Origin: Microtetraspora sp. NBRC 16547
Lineage (GTDB): Bacteria > Actinomycetota > Actinomycetes > Streptosporangiales > Streptosporangiaceae
Length of the DNA: 32,097 nucleotides
NCBI RefSeq assembly: GCF_030268965.1
Contig: NZ_BSSE01000047.1
Location: forward strand, 1 to 32,097
Reading direction: 5' to 3'
Part shown: in pieces, positions 31,471 to 32,097 of the stretch
Layout: every line of letters starts with the position of its first letter
How positions within the stretch are numbered: position 1 is the first letter of the stretch
The notes under the pieces: generated by a model
Database searches by the model: none
What the model saw: the letters and a program-made list of their open reading frames with translations, nothing else
What the model was told of the DNA's origin: nothing
Translations under genes and position numbers: made by a program

Positions 31471-31625
31471 TCAGCTCGGCTCCCGTCGCGCGCCCCGGCG
31501 CAGGTCGAGCCGTACCAGTGCGCCGCCGTCCGGGGCGTTGCCGAAGGCGAGATCCGCACCAAGGACGCGGGCCTGGCCCGCGGCGATGGTCAGTCCGAGG
31601 CCGACGCCGCCCCCGCGTGCGGCAC
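31471..31625 (-). pseudogene. C-terminal remnant of a histidine kinase
   Basis: The minus strand encodes GGGVGLGLTIAAGQARVLGAD followed by LAFGNAPDGGALVRLDLR, the G2-box and last strands of a HATPase_c domain, ending at a TGA. Everything upstream (dimerisation helix, N-box) has been replaced by an unrelated gene. It is non-functional. Confidence 0.7.
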
Positions 31626-31637
31626 ATCGGTCATGAT

Positions 31638-31946
31638 TTAGGACTCCGGTAGCGGAAGGGGCCGGTCGGTCAGTTCCCCGGCTTTGTCCGCGGGTAGCCC
31701 TTGCGCCCACACCGTGAAACGGGTGTAGTACCCGACCCGCTCGCGCCAGGTGAGGCCGCTGAGCGTGATCGTGGCAGGGTACGGCTTCTCCTGGCAGGCG
31801 GGCAGGCACCACATGCCACTGAGGCCGCCGGTTCCCACGGCCTTGGCCTCCCCCCAGGACCTCCAGCGGATCCCGGCCACGCCGTGGAACTCGTCCAGCG
31901 CGAAAGCGCTCGGCCGGCGCAGCGGATCGCCGGGAAAGGCGATCAC
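31638..31946 (-). CDS. Hypothetical protein, N-terminus cut by IS insertion
   Basis: A 102-residue frame whose conserved part is AGIRWRSWGEAKAVGTGGLSGMWCLPACQEKPYPATITLSGL, with the W-x-S-W-G pattern and two Cys (Cys-x3-Cys) seen in secreted beta-sandwich proteins of unknown function in actinomycetes. These normally carry a signal peptide and about 50 more N-terminal residues, which are absent here. The frame begins at a GTG directly abutting the element end; the ribosome binding site GGAGGAG is inside the element. The shorter product would lack a secretion signal. I cannot tell if it is expressed. Confidence 0.55.
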   Translation of the reverse strand: MIAFPGDPLRRPSAFALDEFHGVAGIRWRSWGEAKAVGTGGLSGMWCLPACQEKPYPATITLSGLTWRERVGYYTRFTVWAQGLPADKAGELTDRPLPLPES

Positions 31947-32097
31947 TTGAACTCCTCCCCGGCCTGAAGGCCGGAGACTCTCCCGTCGCGTCACGGTCAA
32001 GCGGCGCGCGGGGGTTGACGCTTCACAGACCGGGCAGCCCCGAGGTCTCCACGTCCTGACACCACAGTTCCTGCGGCGTTGCTGATATTGATCGCGG
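31947..32097 (-). mobile_element. IS200/IS605-type element, right end (runs off the window)
   Basis: The sequence from 31947 has the features of an IS605 right end: TTCAA terminus on the minus strand, a GGAGGAG segment and a subterminal hairpin CCGGCC-TGAA-GGCCGG (31959-31974), followed inwards by the 3' end of a TnpB gene. Such elements insert as single strands without target duplication. The left end lies outside. In TnpB elements this end also forms the 3' scaffold of the guide RNA. Confidence 0.75.
31997..32097 (-). CDS. tnpB: TnpB/OrfB transposon-encoded RNA-guided nuclease, C-terminal fragment
   Basis: The visible 32 residues AINISNAAGTVVSGRGDLG and onwards to SVKRQPPRAA match the C-terminal tail of IS605 OrfB/TnpB, where '(DRNAA).NI...G' follows the last RuvC catalytic Asp. 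That Asp would lie just beyond the window edge, so activity cannot be judged. TnpB is the ancestor-like relative of Cas12 and cuts DNA using an RNA from the element's own end. The stop codon lies about 50 bp from the element end. Confidence 0.8.
   Translation of the reverse strand, partial: AINISNAAGTVVSGRGDLGAARSVKRQPPRAA

Overview
The window is high-GC DNA with strongly GC-biased third codon positions and actinobacterial gene families (PucR and AsnC/Lrp regulators, VC0807-type and DUF998-type membrane proteins, GT-C mannosyltransferase-like proteins). At least six genes have a -10-like hexamer exactly 6 nt before the start codon, the arrangement of leaderless actinobacterial transcripts. 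I infer an actinomycete, probably a Streptosporangiales-like genus; genus is not resolvable by eye. Everything looks chromosomal. No rRNA, tRNA or CRISPR was seen.

Left third (1-9500): an AI-2E family transporter, a small conserved protein, a convergent GT-C glycosyltransferase, two tiny membrane proteins (one needing a -1 frameshift), a truncated Uma2 nuclease, an ATP-grasp peptide-maturase-like ligase, a LeuE-type amino acid exporter, a VC0807-type membrane protein, an NAD(P)-binding protein and a 74-residue helical protein. Then comes a 'graveyard' (about 8440-9300) holding a dehydrogenase N-terminal stub, a frameshifted response-regulator scrap and a frameshifted DedA C-terminus.

Middle (9500-15700): a GT4 glycosyltransferase translationally coupled to a DUF998-like membrane protein, a phosphotriesterase-fold protein that has lost most of its metal ligands, a propionyl/acetyl-CoA synthetase, then a strong bidirectional terminator and a convergent FAD-dependent amine oxidase.

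Polyamine block (14302-28339): transcribed leftwards, an aminoaldehyde dehydrogenase, the spermidine/putrescine-type ABC importer (ATPase, binding lipoprotein, two permeases) and the FAD oxidase form an import-and-degrade module. A divergent Lrp/AsnC regulator lies across an intergenic region carrying a 36-bp inverted repeat and a 15-bp palindrome. Next to it are a Phd/RelE toxin-antitoxin pair, an agmatinase-family ureohydrolase with an NCS1 permease (second module, probably for a guanidino compound or purine-like substrate), an MHYT membrane sensor and a PucR regulator. Together they suggest uptake of polyamines or guanidino amines, hydrolysis, oxidation to aminoaldehydes and oxidation to GABA-type acids.

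Right end (28340-32097): a six-copy 14-bp tandem repeat between convergent genes, a secreted M1 metallopeptidase, a two-gene ABC exporter, a histidine-kinase C-terminal scrap, and a gene truncated by an IS200/IS605-type element whose TnpB C-terminus runs off the window edge. The element end supplies an ideal ribosome binding site to the truncated gene.
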